Shown in pieces: positions 20,628-32,949 of a DNA stretch of 64,000 nucleotides. Source of the DNA: Bubalus kerabau (Eukaryota > Chordata > Mammalia > Artiodactyla > Bovidae); assembly GCF_029407905.1 (NCBI RefSeq), contig NC_073628.1:45963501-46027500 (forward strand). The letters run 5' to 3'. Made by a program: the position numbers and the translations under genes. The notes under the pieces are model-generated. The model ran no database searches, was not told the origin of the DNA, and saw nothing but the letters and a program-made list of their open reading frames with translations. Positions within the stretch are counted from its first letter, which is position 1. Every line of letters starts with the position of its first letter.

Positions 20628-21302
20628 TACTTGGATGCAATCTCAAAAACAACAGAATGATCTCTGTTCATTTCCAAGGCAAACCATCCAATATCACAGT
20701 AATCCAAATCTATGCCCCGACCAGTAATGCTGAAGAAGCTGAAGTTGAATGGTTCTATGAATACCTACAAGACCTTCTAGAACTAACACCCCCAAACAGA
20801 TGTCCTTTTCACTATAGGGGAGTAGATTGCAAAAGTAGGAAGTCAAGAAATACCTGGAGTAACAGGCAAATTTGGCCTTGGAGTACAGAATGAAGCAGGG
20901 CAAAGGCTAACAGAGTTTTGCTAAGAGAATACACAGGTCATAGCAAACACCCTCTTCCAACAACACAAGAGAAGACTCTACACATGGACATCACCAGATG
21001 GTCAATACCAAAATCAGATTGATTATATTCTTTACAGCCAAAGATGGAGGAGTTCTATACAGTCAGCAAAAACAAGACCAGGAACTGACTGTGGCACAGA
21101 CCATGAACTCCTTATTGCCAAATTCAGATTTAAACTGAAGAAAGTTGGGAAAACCACTAGACCATTCAGGTATGACCTAAATCAAATCCCTTACAATTAT
21201 ACAGTGGAAGTGACAAATAGATTGAAGGAATTAGATTTGAAAGAGTGCCTGAAGATCTATGGACAGAAGTTTATGACATTTACAGGAGGCAGGGATCAAG
21301 AC
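20628..21302 (+). mobile_element. BovB LINE endonuclease region, right piece
   Basis: Continues the host BovB: VIQIYAPTSNAEEAEVEWFY, the TTCACTATAGGGGAG zone, CACATGGACATCACCAGATGG and CAGACCATGAACTCCTTATTG. The match to the family ends near GGGATCAAGACC at 21302. This region encodes the AP-type endonuclease of the polyprotein. Several stops disable it. Confidence 0.88.
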
Positions 21303-21587
21303 CTTTACAGGTTATTCAGACATATTTTCTAACTGTGAGAACGCATGTACTTTGTTATTTGGGAAATTGGGCTGATCTTAAAAATAAGGTAGGGATCCTC
21401 ATTTCTCTGGATCTCAAGTCAAAAAAGAAAACTGCTTGAGTCATGTCAACAGAGCCAGTGGCTTTCAAATAAGTTTCTAATGTACAGAATCAGTAGGGGA
21501 CATCAGGCTTATTGTAAATAATTTGTTAATACTAATAAGTTATGTTTGTAAATTATTTTTTTCCTACAAAGCATTCTTATGTACACA

Positions 21588-22476
21588 TGCCGGAGTCCAG
21601 CTCCAGCAGCCAGGGATTCAGCCTGAAGGGGTGAGCAGTGTCGGCGAGAGAGAAACTGAGGCAGCCTCTCAGTTTTCTTGGACCTGTTTATTTCAAGTTT
21701 ATGATTCTCTTTTATACTTTTACAAAAGCATTAGGTCAGAGGTTTTATATTTTTAGTTCTCATGGACCCAGATTTATTTTTCTCAAAAAATCATTGTTGC
21801 CCCTCAAAAGGAGTTCCTTCCTCAGTGATTCTCTTATCTACTTTTTCTCATGTGTCCTTGTGAATACACTGTAACTCATGCTAATGTCTGGGCTGCATAC
21901 CACGTTCCTCAGTTTAATTTTTATCTTTCTAAGTCCTGTTTGCCCCTAGTATCCTAAGCTCACTATTTCTTAGAAAGGGCTTCTACCTAATAATATCTCT
22001 AAAGTCCCTAATTTCTATAAGCTATAGTAGAATATGCTAACATTACAGCAATCCTTAAATCTTTAGCTTCTAACTATTTTAATTATTCCTAGGCCCTAAA
22101 TTCAGCAAACTCCTTTGCCATAAACTTTTCTCACAAATGGGCTTCAGATAGCAATCCCTCCCATGGCCTCAAGCTGTGGCCTATGTGCTCACCCTGGAAT
22201 ACTTTTTTGTAAAAGTCCTTGAACAAATGTCAGTGGTTAACTTTATGAATTATTCTTTGAGCACAGCTGCAGAAGGCTTTATGCCTTCTCATGCTCCTCT
22301 CAAAAACAATAAGCACCTTAATATTCTCTTCAGTCAACTCAGCCAAGGAAAGGGAAAAACAAGTCAGAATCACAAAGCCTAACTCCTTCATTCCGAGTCC
22401 GTGCCTACAGAACAAAGGGAGGGGGTTTAGGGCCGTGCCTCTATTTTGTCAGTAATGCCTAACGCGGCTCCCGACA
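21588..22476 (-). mobile_element. Solo LTR of a class II-type endogenous retrovirus
   Basis: 889 bp starting TG (21588) and ending CA (22476), flanked by the exact 6-bp repeat TACACA at 21582-21587 and 22477-22482. A 6-bp duplication is typical of betaretrovirus-like (ERVK-type) elements. Read on the minus strand it starts TGTCGGGAGCCGCG and carries a polyadenylation hexamer about 100 bp before its end. No internal viral genes remain: two LTRs have recombined to one. It lies antisense to TYR in intron 2. Confidence 0.85.
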
Positions 22477-22800
22477 TACACACAATCTACTATTCTTTGT
22501 TGAGGAGAGAAAAGACATTATAGAACATAATATTAATAAATATTCAATGTGTGTTTGATGATGAAAACATAAATATTATCTAAAACTCTTCCAATTGCAC
22601 TTAACTCAACACTTAGTTTGTCTATACCGATTGTATGAAGCTTATTTACTGGTAGCAAGATGTCAGAAAACATTGATCTCAGCCACCACCAAGAGCTTTT
22701 CCTTACAAGGGACATATTTATTTATTCTTTTCTTTAAACTTTTACTAAGAAATAATGTTAAGCTTACAGAAAAATTACAACAATAAAATCCGTAAAAAAC

Positions 22801-22931
22801 CACATATGCTTTCTATTCAGATTCACTTACTGTTTACATTGTAAGTTTTTTTTCTTTCTCATTCACACATATACTTTCTACTCAGATTCACTTACTGTTT
22901 ACATTTTATCTTTTTTTTTTCCTTTCTTATT
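22801..22931. repeat. Two-copy 65-bp tandem duplication
   Basis: A unit starting CACATATGCTTTCTATTCAG at 22801 is repeated at 22866 with a few changes. Both copies hold GATTCACTTACTGTTTACATT and end in a T-run. Confidence 0.8.
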
Positions 22932-23302
22932 CTGAACCATCTGAGGATAAACTGCATAGATACATTGCAAGGGTAAAGAATACTTTACCCTTGGATATTT
23001 CACTGTATCATTCTCTTATATAAACACAAAACAGTTAACACTTCAGTAAATTCTATATAGGTGTAATGCTTTAATCTAATCTGCTGTTTATATTGCAATA
23101 TTTTTAATTCACTAATATCCTTTATATCATTTTTTCTTCTCTGTAACAGGATCTAGTCTAGGGTCAGGTGACATTTAGTTGTTCTGTCTCTTTGAGCTTC
23201 TTTTAATCTGAAATATCTTCACAACCTTTTCTTAAATGAGATTCATGATTTTTAGAAAATATAGTCTCCCAATTTTAAATAAAATGTTCCTACTTTTAGT
23301 GG

Positions 23303-23503
23303 GTGGACCTCCCAGGTGACTCAGTGGTAGAAAACCTACTTTGGAAATGTGGGTTCAGTCCCTGGATCGGGAAGATCCCTTGGAGTAGGAAGTGGCAACC
23401 ACTCCAGTATTCTTGCATGGAAAACTCCATGGACAGAGGAGCCTGGTGGTTGTAGTCCATGGAGTTGCAAAGAGTTGGACGTGACTGAGCATGCACACAA
23501 CAC
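23303..23503 (+). mobile_element. Bov-tA SINE
   Basis: Head (GGTGACTCAGTGGTAGAAA, GGTTCAGTCCCTGGATCGGG) and Bov-A body ending GGACGTGACTGAGCATGC with a short ACACA tail. It is more diverged than most here. No certain target duplication. Confidence 0.88.
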
Positions 23504-24499
23504 ATTTTAAATAGAATTTTTAACAGAATGGATCCAGGTAGTATATACTTAGCCAGAATTTTATAGAAGTGGTTTTGTGTCTTTCTAAGAGAGTATGACA
23601 GCTGAAGGTACATGGTGAACATGTCTCACTTGGGAGACATTAATTTGATCACCTGCTCTAGGTGTGGCCCAGATTCCCCACTGCACGATAACCGTTCCAG
23701 ATTTCACCACTGAGCAGACCTTTAAGCTGATTCTTGTGACGCTGTGTCTCTGTTTCATGACCTATCATTTTTAGCGTTTTCTTTTTTTTTTTTCTGGTGC
23801 AAAAAAATATTCTAGATTCATCTTGTGCCTACACTGCCCAAAGCCTGGAATCAGCCATATCTCCAAGAAACATTGGTTCCTTTCAGTGGGGAAGGACAAA
23901 GACAAAGATCAAGATCGAGAGAATAGTTTGCTCACTGGAGAGACAGAGTTCATCTCAAAACCAGGATAGGAGCTAAGGATTAGAGGTGTCTTGGACTTCA
24001 GGGAGTGCTCAAGTGGGTACAGCTGCCAGGAGGGCAAGACTGGAGAAGCAGGAGCACAGGCAAACACTGCTCTCTGCTCCCTCAATTAATGCAGGTGGAG
24101 TTGGAACTGTGGGTTTTGATTGAACCTCACAGTTATTGCTGCCTTTTCTTTTTTCTTTTGGGTCTTGTTAGAGGTATGTAATGTACTTCCCATAAAACAG
24201 ATTCCCACAGTCAGTCCTGGGATGGAGGAACTGCAGCTTTCCTCTTAGATTTAAATGCTAAAGATTGAAGATGTGCGATTTATGAATTGCATGAAAGATA
24301 CCCAGAAAGCAAAGAAAAATTAGCATGCATTATAAAAGGTAGCCTTCTGATTAGGTGGTCCCTGTGGAGTATGGGCTATGGATTCAGAGAAGAATCTTCC
24401 CATATGCAAATCTCTGATACCCATGGTGTGTTGCATTGCACACTTTATAATAATGTTAATGCAAAATTCATACTGGAGTGTATATTGGAGGATGGGTAT

Positions 24500-24742
24500 G
24501 GGTTGGCAGTTTAGCAAAGTAGTTAAAGGCAGTCAAGGTGACTGGGATTTGATTTAAATTCTACCAGTTCCTACGTCTGTTATCTTGAGTAAGCTGTTTA
24601 ACTTCTTAGGGCCTTAATGTCATCATCTGGAAAATGTAGATAAGAATAATAACTTACAGGGTTCATGTAAGGATTTAATAATATAATACATGTAAGGAAC
24701 ATATAAGATTTCTTCAATAAATGGCAGCTATTATTATGTTAA
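24500..24742 (+). repeat. MIR SINE relic, nearly full length
   Basis: Forward MIR: AGTAGTTAAAGGCAGTCAAG, GGGATTTGATTTAAATTCTA, GAGTAAGCTGTTTAACTTC, CATCATCTGGAAAATGTAGA, TAACTTACAGGGTTCATGT and the TTCAATAAATGGCAGC end. Confidence 0.8.
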
Positions 24743-25269
24743 ACTGGAATTAGTTTTTGACAACTTGGTTATCAGTCATTAATTTTTCTGACAATTAGCT
24801 TAGAAGCAAAGTATAGACTGAGTCCTGAGAAAACAGATTATGATGTGCGAGGTACAGAGAAAAACACAGGGAGGAGCAAGGACAGAAAATAAAATTTCTT
24901 GAGATTGACTCAGGGAAGGAGCATTTCTGGAGATAAAAGCTATTGCTTTTCAGGGTGAATTCCCAGAATCAAGGAGGAAAGAGCAAAAGCAGTTTCTGTT
25001 ACCTAAAATAGAAGAAGGTGCAGGAACAAGGAACAACTCTAATTGAATGGTATGTTTCAGCCTCAAGCACATTGCAACATAGAACCATGGGACTTATAGT
25101 TCAAAGACTCTTCTCAACATATTCATTTCAACATCTCGCATTTTGCTGACATGTCCACTCTAATAGAATGTCTATGTGGCCATTTAAGGATACAGATCAA
25201 CCTATCTCATTAGGGGGAAAAAAAGGAAGTTCTTTAGGTTAAGATGAAATCTAATTGCATTCAACTTCA

Positions 25270-25440
25270 AGAGTCCTCCATGAACCTGGTACTATGGGAA
25301 ATTATGAAAGTTCAAAGACATACAAAGATGACTCTTACACACTTTCTGACCTTGAGAAGCTCACCGTCTAGTGAGAAAACATCACACAAATCCACAAGGA
25401 AAACACAATATGATGGTCAATATAAAATGAGATAGGAACC
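25270..25440 (-). repeat. L2-like LINE relic
   Basis: Text such as TTCAAAGACATACAAAGATG, TGACCTTGAGAAGCTCACCG and TCTAGTGAG resembles an L2 3' end. By eye only. Confidence 0.4.
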
Positions 25441-25639
25441 CAGAGCTAAACCAGAACTATCTCCCAAGCTGGTGAAACTGGAACTGACAGTTGAAATATC
25501 AGTAATTTCTCACCAAGAAAAGAAGGGAAGGAAAAGCATTTCTAGTAGAGGAAACAACTTATGCAGTGAAATAGAAGTATGAAAACATAAGTGTAGATAA
25601 AACAAAAGGATAAAATATATATGGCTAGAATAGTGTTTA

Positions 25640-25950
25640 TAGTGAAAGTGAAATTAACTCAGTCATGTCCAACTATTTGCAAAACCATGGACTATACAGT
25701 TCATGGAATTCTCCAGGCCAGAATACCGGAGTGGGTAGCCTTTCCCTTCTCCAGGGGATCTTCCTAACCCAGGGACTGAAGCCAGATTGCCCACGTTGCA
25801 GGTGGATTCTTTACCAGCTGAGCCATAACAGAAGCCCAAGGATACTAGAGTGGGTAGCTTATCCCTTCTCCAGCGGATCTTCCCAAACCTGGAATCGAAC
25901 TGGGGTCTCCTTCATTGCAGATGGATTCTTTATCAACTGAGCTATGCAGT
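25640..25950 (-). mobile_element. Bov-tA SINE with two tRNA-like heads, reverse
   Basis: Reverse Bov-A body (CAGTCATGTCCAACTATTTG) then two reverse heads: GATTCTTTACCAGCTGAGCC, and GATTCTTTATCAACTGAGC near 25927-25945. It ends in a short GTTGATAAAG tandem. The layout matches the composite SINEs at 14756 and 43388. Confidence 0.82.
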
Positions 25951-25995
25951 TGATAAAGTTGATAAAGCTGAGAAATAGCAAAGACATATAGAAGG

Positions 25996-27118
25996 CAGAT
26001 CAGAGGAAAAGCAAGGGAATTCCAAAAAAAAATCTACTTCTGCTTCATTGACTATGCTAAAGCCCTTGACTGCATCACAAAATCTATGGAATCTTCTTAA
26101 TGAGATGGGAATACCAGACCACATTACCTGTCTCCTGAGAAACCTGTATGCAGGACAAGAAGCAACAGTTAGAACTGGACATAGAATATGGGACTGGTTC
26201 AAAATTAGGAAAGGAGTACATCAAGGCTGTATATTGTCACCCTGCTTATTTAACTTATATACAGAGAACATCATGCAAAATGCTGGGCTGAGTGAAGCAC
26301 AAGTTGGAATCAAGATTGCTGGAAGAAATATCAACAACCTCAGGCATGCAAATGATACCATTAAACTGGCAAAAAGTGATGAAAACTAAAGAGCCTCTAG
26401 ATGAATGTGAAAGAGAGTGAAAAAGCTGGCTTAAAACTCAGCATTCAAAAAACTAAGATCATGGCATCCAGTCCTATCACTTCATGGCAAATTGATGGGG
26501 AAAATATGGAAACAGTATCAGATTCATTTTCTTGGGCCCCCAAATCACTGTAGATTGTGACTGCAGCCATGAAATTAAAAGATGCTTGCTCCTTGGAAGA
26601 AAAGCTATGGCAAACCAAGACAGTGTATGAAAAAGCAGAGATATCACTTTGCTGGCAAAGGTCCATATAGTCAAAGCTATGGTTTTTCCAGTAGTCATGT
26701 ATGGATGTGACATTTGGACCATAAAGAAGGCTGAGCACTTAAGAATTGATACTTTTGAACTGTGGTGTTGGAGAAGACTCTTGAGAGTCCCTTGGACAGC
26801 GAGGAGATCAAACCGGTCAATCCTAAAGGAAATCAACCTTGAATATTCATTGGAAGGACTGATGCTGAAGCTGAAGCTCCAATACTCTGGCCACCTAATG
26901 CGAAAAGTTGACTCACTGGAAAAGACTCTGATGTTGGGAAAGACTGAGGGCAAGAGGAGAAAGGGGGTGACAGAGGATGAAATGCTTGAATGGCATCACT
27001 AACTCAATGGACATGAGTTTGAGCAAACTCAGAGATAGTGAAGGACAGAGAAGCCTAACGTGCTGCAGTCCATGGGGTAGCAAAGCATTGGAAATGACTT
27101 AACAACTGAACAAAAACA
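25996..27118 (+). mobile_element. BovB LINE, 1.1 kb, 5'-truncated
   Basis: Plus-strand BovB starting GATCAGAGGAAAAGCAAGGG and running to the 3' end. A frame at 26048-26389 encodes reverse-transcriptase core text (MGIPDHITCLLRNLYAGQEA, GVHQGCILSPCLFNLY). The YADD motif is damaged to HANDT. A frame at 26649-27002 encodes the C-terminus. An 8-bp direct repeat, ATAGAAGG, at 25988-25995 and 27119-27126 brackets the element exactly. Confidence 0.93.
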
Positions 27119-27542
27119 ATAGAAGGTGTAGAATATACTAATCAACAAGCTGTGGGAGGATGATTAATGGTGAGGACTTTATCCAAGGTAGGATGAAGAA
27201 GACAAATATGAGTTGGTTGGAGTATAGAAACTCTTGTAGACTCTAGAGTACAGAGTATCATAAACACTTGGTGACTATTTTAGGAGGCAGAAAGGTAAGC
27301 ATCAGATTGAGAATTATGGAACTTCTCCCATTGACTTCTAATAATTGGTCCTTGTTTTGTCCTCTTAAGCTGTACAACACTAAAACATCTAGTTTATGTA
27401 GCAGCTCTTCTAAAAAAATCCCTTCTTTTATGATTCTCTGGCATCTTTTTTTCATGTAGTGTATCTACCCTTTCTATTTTATTGTGACTACCTGGAAAGT
27501 ATTTTACCTTTTCATTTGCCAGAATTTTTTGAGGAACAGTCT

Positions 27543-27768
27543 GGTGGTAGTTTAGTTTCTCTGTCATGTCCAACTCTTGTGACCCCAGGGACTGTACCCC
27601 ACCAGGCTCCTTTGTCCATGGGATTTCCCAAGCAAGAATACTGGAGTGGGTTGCCATTTCCTTCTCTAGAGGATCTTCCTGAGCCAGGGATCGAACCTGA
27701 GTCTCCTGTGTTGCAAGCGGCCTCCTGCATTACAGGTGGATTCTTTACCACTGTGCTGCCAGGGAAGC
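27543..27768 (-). mobile_element. Bov-tA SINE, reverse
   Basis: Reverse Bov-A body and reverse tRNA-like head (GATTCTTTACCACTGTGCTGC, AGGGAAGCC). The head carries an internal duplication: the CTCCTGTGTTGCAAG and CTCCTGCATTACAGG stretches are successive versions of one motif. The flanking 6-bp CAGTCT at 27537-27542 and 27769-27774 is a probable target duplication. Confidence 0.88.
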
Positions 27769-28250
27769 CAGTCTAGGAAATGGTAAGTCAGTTCTGAGAT
27801 TTCATGAAAGATAATGGGAATTTTGAAATTTTGAATAAAGTCTTAAGGTAACTGTTCATACCAGAAGAAAAAGGTCAGTGACAGGTCACAATGATGTCTC
27901 AAAGGATGTTCTAGTTTCCAGTCTCCCTGCCTGAGAAATGGACTTTCTTAGTATATCCAGAAATGGTCACACAAACTCAAAATATAAATTAAACTGAGAA
28001 CTACTGTGTAAACCAGAATGCCAAGGAGATTTGTTAAGTGCGATGAGCCATTCTAGTGATGGCAAGGCTCAAGCTCTTCCTTATCCATCTTCTTTACCAG
28101 TGCTGAGAAAATAAAAAAACTAAATAGGTTGGTGTAGACTGGTGTACTCTGACTTAGAATGAGGTGGAAGGTTTTGAGAAAGAGTTCATGCAGACCAGGA
28201 AAATCTTTCTTTGCCTGGATTACTTAACACCCCAGAATTATCACCTTGCC

Positions 28251-28362
28251 AACCTTGTTGATATTCTGAACAGGCGATGATCCTGATCATAATAATAACA
28301 ATAAAATCCAACTTTGTTGATATTCTGATCAGGCAATGATCCTGATCATAATAATAAAATCC
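28251..28362. repeat. Two-copy 59-bp tandem duplication
   Basis: The unit starts AACCTTGTTGATATTCTGA at 28251 and again, with small changes, at 28310. Both copies contain the palindromic TGATCCTGATCA followed by ATAATAA. The second lacks six bases (AACAAT). Confidence 0.85.
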
Positions 28363-28740
28363 TCTGTGTGCCAGACTTCTCATTTCCCACATGCTATATC
28401 ACTTAATCCTTGCAACACTATTGCAATATTTAATATTCACAAATTAAGCTGAAGCACCATCTTCAGTGAAGTAGTTATTCCAATGAGTTTAGGAGACATC
28501 CTGTCTCCTTTTAGTTGAATGAGCTGATTCAACTAATTTGACCCGAAGAATATTCTTTTTTCTCTTTACTTCAAACTCTCAGTGCAAATAGGATCCTTTC
28601 TATTATATGTAAGAAATTTAAATAAGTATCCTGGATATTATTGTCTGAGTGAATTTGCTTTGAATTGGGATTCTTTTATTAGAAGGTAATGTTACCTTTT
28701 TAAAAAGCCTGAAATAATATGGAGTGCTACATTAGAGAAA

Positions 28741-28955
28741 GTACTAAGTCACTTCAGTTGTGTCCAACTCTTTGCGACCCCATGGACTGCAGCCTGCCAG
28801 GCACCTCTGTTCATGGGATACTCCAGGCAAGAATACTGGACTGAGTTGCCATTTCTTTCTCCAGGGGATCTCCCCGACCCAGGGATCTAATACAGTCTCT
28901 TACTGTCTCCTGCATTGTTAGGTGAGTTCTTTACCACTAACACCATCTGGGAAGT
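28741..28955 (-). mobile_element. Bov-tA SINE, reverse
   Basis: Reverse Bov-A body (AGTTGTGTCCAACTCTTTGC, AGGCAAGAATACTGGACTGAG) and reverse head (GTGAGTTCTTTACCACTAAC, ATCTGGGAAG). No clear target duplication. Confidence 0.88.
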
Positions 28956-31019
28956 TCAGAGAGGAAAAATATCTCATACTTGGACAGGGCCATTTAAAAG
29001 GGATTGAAATACTAATTTTGAAGGCATGTAGCAATATACTTGAGCATCAATTCTAACATTATGAGCATCTTCTCCCTCATTTAAAAATGTATTTAATAAC
29101 TACATATCGAGGCTATTGTAAGGATGTACACATCCGTACCTCCAACTGTGTATGTAAGACATGTTTCTTTTTCCCCCCCCATCTGTCTTCTTTGCAATCT
29201 CATTAGTCATCCCAACGTCCCTTATAATTAGGCATAGGTTACTAGTTTAATGATATGTATTTACTAATAATAGTTCTCATTTAGGTTTTTTACCTTTGGA
29301 AGGTAAAAAATGGCAAATAGCCATTTTCCACAGGATAATATTTTTTTTCCAATAAATATTTCAACTTAAGGGCCTAGAAGATCTTTAAGGAGAAAGTTAA
29401 CAATGTATCTTTTCTAAATGTAAAGTCAGGCATTTGGTCTGTGGAGATTTCACTTCCTTGGGACAAATCTTGGGGAAAATGCCACCACTCATTAACAATA
29501 AAAACACTGCAAAGAAAAATTAGAATTCTATTTTATGCATTTGTTCACTTAAAAATTATGAGTTGGGAGACTTGAGGAACCAAATACAATTTGGCTATGC
29601 CTCATGTATTTGTACGACTGCTTTATAATCTTATACAACGATTGATCTAAAATCCTGTATTTTGGTTTCAGTATCTACTTACACATCTTATAATGTATGG
29701 AGAATGCCAAAAAGCTTTTTTTTTTATGTGGGTTATGTTGATAGCTACTTTCCATTTTTAAAACGAAAACATAAGATTTGTAAATATTTATATAATAATA
29801 TTAGTCATTCCATGCTAATATAAATAACATAATTTTATTTTCAAAAAAGTAGTGAGTGGCATGACACTGATTTATATATTTGCAAAAAAAAAAAGACATC
29901 TGGATTCTATGTCTGCTTCCACACTCAACATATTATGACAAGATGTTTAATTGAAGACCTTGAAGAAAATCCATCTTCACACATATAAAATTGGAATAGG
30001 AACAGTTTTTTAAAAATATTTTTTGATAATTCTGGATCTTCTTTATCTTTCTCTACCAAAACTTAACTAGTATAATTTCTTAAATGTTTAGTTGTACTGT
30101 CAAAGCTGAAAGCAGATCAATAAGCTTTTTGTATTTGTTATATTAAAATTTGTTGATCTATCTTACATTATGAATGATTTTTATCATAATTAGTTTGTAA
30201 TATCACATATGGATCATTTGCAAAATACAGGTTCACTGCAATATGTAGATCTTTCAAATGCTGACATTTCTCATTGTACAATACTAAATGTCAAATTTAT
30301 TAATATCACCAACAATCTCATGAGGAATGTCTTTAAATACTGAGAATCTGGCAAAATTATAGTGATGGAATAAAACATTCCAAAATTCTAATTTTTGCTT
30401 GAAAGCTAAAATTTTCTCATTGGCAAAAAATATTATCAGTTGTGCTAAGTGACATACTTACTTTGAATACATTGTCTACCAAACTGCCTAATTCTGAATA
30501 ATCATAGTTAATTTCTCAAGTGTGCCTTCAGGTAAAAATGGCATTCCTTGGAAAGTACTGTATATGGTTACTTCAGTTCTCAGCACAAGCACAAGGGCTT
30601 TTACTCTAGGTAACCATCATATTTCAAAATGCAGCAGAAATATTACATATGTAAAATATTACATGTGTATCCCATTCTGGCTTCCCTAAGTTGGCAGAGC
30701 AGAACTTAGAGCTCTGATACACTTCTAATCCTGCATCTGTTTCATGGTCCAGCACTAATCACTCTACTCTATGTGGGAATCTTAGAAGAAATTCTTTTGT
30801 GAAAACAGTGGACATTTTAGATGGCCAAAAATATAGAAGAATCATAGTCAACACACTAATAAAAGTATACATTTCTACTCCTGAGAAAGTAGATTAGATA
30901 TACTTTTCGCTATTCCTCTTTGTTCTCTGACATGAGTCTCAGCAATATATTTCTGAATGTGTCTCCTCAGATAAAGGAAGTAAAAGCAGAAATAAAAAAT
31001 GAGACTATCTCAAGCTAAA
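28956..31019. other. 2-kb AT-rich intron stretch, nothing recognised
   Basis: No SINE, LINE or gene signature recognised and no long open frame. It is one of the longest repeat-poor parts of intron 2, so it is a reasonable place to look for conserved non-coding sequence. Confidence 0.4.
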
Positions 31020-31139
31020 AATCTTCACAATTAAAAAAAGTAAAATGAAATGACAATCTACTGAATGGAAGAAGATACTTGCAAATCATATATTTGATAA
31101 GGGGTTAATATCCCAATTATACAAAATTCATACAACTCA

Positions 31140-31402
31140 GGAGAAGGAAATGGCAACCCACTCCACTATTCTTGCCTAGAGAATCCCGTGGAGAGAGGAG
31201 CCTGGTGGGCTGTTGTCCATAGGGTTGCACAGAGTCGGACACAACTGAAGCGACTTAGCATTCATGCATGCATTGGAGAAGGAAATGGCAACCCACTCCA
31301 GTATTCTTGCCTGGAGAATCCCCGGGACAGAGGAGCCTTCTTGGCTGCCGTCTATGGGGTCGCACAGAGTTGGACATGACTGAAGCGACTTAGCAGCAGC
31401 AG
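31140..31402 (+). mobile_element. Bov-A2 SINE inside the L1
   Basis: Two Bov-A units joined by ATTCATGCATGCATTGG, ending in an AGCAGCAGC tail. The flanking repeat is CATACAA at 31129-31135 and 31403-31409, extending to 11 bp with one mismatch. Confidence 0.92.
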
Positions 31403-31537
31403 CATACAATTCAACAACAGCAAAAATAAAACAAAAAACACAGAATCTAATTTAAAAATGGACCGAGGAGTTGGATAGACATTTTTTCAAAGGTGGTCAA
31501 CAGGCAGATGAAAAAATGTTCAACATCAGTAATTATT

Positions 31538-32013
31538 CAGTTCAGTTCAGTCGCTCAGTCGTGTCCAACTCTTTGCGACCCCATGAATCGCAGCACGCCA
31601 GGCCTCCCTGTCCATCACCAACTCCCGGAGTTCACTCAGACTCACGTCCATCGAGTCAATGATGCCATCCAGCTATCTCATCCTCTGTCGTCCCCTTCTC
31701 CTCCTGCCCCCAATCCCTCCCAGCATCAGAGTCTTTTCCAATGAGTCAACTCTTCGCATGAGGTGGCCAAAGTACTGGAGTTTCAGCTTTAGCATCATTC
31801 CTTCCACAGAAATCCCAGGGCTGATCTCCTTCAGAATGGACTGGTTGGATCTCCTTGCAGTCCAAGGGACTCTCAAGAGTCTTCTCCAACACCACAGTTC
31901 AAAAGCATCAATTCTTCGGCACTCAGCCTTCTTCACAGTCCAACTCTCACATCCATACATGACCACAGAAAAAACCATAGCCTTGACTAGACGAACCTTT
32001 GTTGTCAAAGTAA
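31538..32013 (-). mobile_element. BovB LINE inside the L1
   Basis: 476 bp of near-consensus reverse BovB from its CAGTTCAGTTCAGTCGCTC end to GTTGTCAAAGTAA. A minus frame (31673-32044) encodes the C-terminal block. The 8-bp repeat TAATTATT at 31530-31537 and 32014-32021 is its target duplication. High similarity to the 2188-2690 copy suggests recent activity of one BovB lineage. Confidence 0.94.
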
Positions 32014-32371
32014 TAATTATTAGGGAAATGAAAATCAAAACCACAATGAGATATCACCTCATATCTGTTAGAATGGCTTTTATCAAAAAGGCAAGAAATA
32101 AAAAGTACTGGACATGGGTTCAATTGCAGGTTAGGGAACTGAGATGCTGCAAATAATGTGACTTGGCCAAAAAAAGAACCTTGAAGAAGATGGGGAGAAA
32201 AAAAGTAAACTCTACAACTGCTGGTGGGAATGCAAGTTTGTACAGCCACTGTGGAAAACATTATGAAGATTCCTCGAAACAATTAAGAATAGAATTACTG
32301 TATGAACCAGCTATTCCACTTCTGTGTACTTATCTGAAGAATAAGAAAGTATCAGTTTGAAAAAATATATC

Positions 32372-32545
32372 CCCTGAGTCTGCCTTCAACGCAGGAGACC
32401 CGGGTTCAATGGCTGGTTTGGGAAGATCCCGGGAGAATGAAATGGCAACCCCGGTATTCTGGCCTGGAGAATTCTATGGACAGAGGAGCCTGACAGGCTA
32501 CATGGGGTTGCAGAGTCGGACTCAACTGAGCAACTAACACTACTT
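32372..32545 (+). mobile_element. Bov-tA SINE, head-truncated, inside the L1
   Basis: Starts inside the tRNA-like head (GAGTCTGCCTTCAACGCAGG, GGTTCAATGGCTGGTTTGGG) and ends GGACTCAACTGAGCAACTAAC. The first part of the head is missing. Confidence 0.82.
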
Positions 32546-32949
32546 ATGTTCATATATTCATTACAGCATTATTTATAAGGTATGAAAACAACCTAAATGT
32601 CCATCAGTGGATGAGAAGTAAAGATGAGATAAACACACACACACACAATGGTATACAACTCAGCCTTAAAAAACAGAAAATTTTGCCATTTACAAAAACA
32701 TGGATGAACCTTGAGGGTATTAGGCTATATGAAATAAGTCAGACAAAGACAGATATTCTATTATTTTACTAAAAAACAAACAAACAAACAAACAAAAACC
32801 AAATAAATAAACAAAAAGAAAATAAATAGATATAGTGAACAGAATAGTGGTTACCAGAAGGAAGGGGTTGAGAGAGAGCAGAAAGGGTAACTGAAATCAA
32901 TTGTATGATGACAGATGGAACTAAACTTTTGCTATAGTGTGGACAGAAG

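Larger units (their letters stand above)
22737..24000 (-). repeat. Old LINE (probably L1) relic, fragmented
   Basis: Patches such as AAGCTTACAGAAAAATTACAA, GGATCTAGTCTAGGGTCAGG, CATTTAGTTGTTCTGTCTC and CTGGAATCAGCCATATCTCC match the text of an ancient L1-type 3' region remembered from other mammals. A Bov-tA at about 23303-23503 interrupts it. The family is uncertain. Confidence 0.4.
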
